Assembly: GCF_007829035.1 (NCBI RefSeq)
Contig: NZ_VIVQ01000001.1
Location: 434,001 to 498,000 of the forward strand
Reading direction: 5' to 3'
Source: Rudaeicoccus suwonensis
Lineage (GTDB): Bacteria; Actinomycetota; Actinomycetes; Actinomycetales; Dermatophilaceae
Length of the DNA: 64,000 nt
Position 1 is the stretch's first letter. The number at the start of each line of letters is the position of its first letter. The notes below the pieces were generated by a model. The model was not told the DNA's origin. It saw nothing but the letters and a program-made list of their open reading frames with translations, and did no database searches. Shown piece after piece: positions 63,986 through 64,000 of the stretch. A program made the translations under genes and the position numbers.

Positions 63986-64000
63986 TGGTGGTCCTTCCTG

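Overview
The window is chromosomal DNA of a high-GC Gram-positive bacterium. The GC-rich codon bias, many GTG starts, leaderless promoters (a -10 box about 7 bases before ATG or GTG), DUF3263, DUF6421, DUF6918 and DUF6295 proteins, a DtxR/IdeR regulator, an F420-type luciferase-like oxidoreductase, HelR, a WXG100 protein and a DUF222/HNH gene all point to Actinomycetota. Micrococcales, something like Dermacoccaceae, is my inference and is not proven. No rRNA, phage, IS element or CRISPR array is visible.

Layout. 1-5.8 kb: end of a cell-wall-binding-type protein, tRNA-Thr, an S9 peptidase, an aldo/keto reductase, and a two-gene acyl-CoA dehydrogenase/HSD10-like pair. 5.9-9.8 kb: a tightly coupled operon of unknown purpose (DUF6421, SDR, threonine-aldolase-fold enzyme). 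9.9-15 kb: housekeeping genes (ung, SGNH hydrolase, PLP decarboxylase, nickel/cobalt transporter, DUF3263). 15.2-27 kb: a divergent fatty-acid island. Its left arm (TetR, SDR, APH-type kinase, ACAD11-type dehydrogenase) has the gene set of 4-hydroxyacid catabolism. Its right arm (CoA ligase, hydratase, alpha-methylacyl-CoA racemase, thiolase, FadB, acyl-CoA dehydrogenase) would complete beta-oxidation. 27-31 kb: a two-component system facing a secreted DUF5666 protein, then an F420-type enzyme. 31-33 kb: groEL under two CIRCE elements, followed by a 98-bp tandem duplication. 33-36.6 kb: three tandem secreted beta-prism lectin paralogues sharing one upstream box. 36.8-44.5 kb: kup, a TetR remnant, padR-fadH, a WXG100 protein and helR. 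44.7-48.7 kb: an envelope-stress-like unit (response regulator, histidine kinase, HtrA). 48.8-55.1 kb: marR-MFS with a micro-ORF, pepN, and divergent serC/pdxH. 55.1-57.5 kb: a strongly structured RNA, a second structured leader, dtxR/ideR, and a c-di-AMP (ydaO) riboswitch ahead of an NlpC/P60 hydrolase. 57.6-64 kb: DUF6918, DUF222/HNH, a membrane protein, dienelactone hydrolase, DUF6295 and a NarL-type two-component system.

Genome-scale signal. The degenerate octamer GTATGNCG (reverse complement CGNCATAC) occurs roughly 120 times by eye, in both orientations, in every reading frame and between genes. About one to two would be expected per 10 kb from base composition, and I count about 26 in the first 10 kb. 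A facing pair forms the core of a 44-nt perfect palindrome behind a lectin gene. The HNH gene body lacks the octamer. It behaves like a DNA-uptake or chromosome-organising word and is the observation I would check first.

Other candidates for undescribed biology are the lectin trio with its common box, the 55.15-55.39 kb RNA, the DUF6421 operon and the kinase-type fatty-acid island. All counts and foldings were done by eye; no search or folding program was run.
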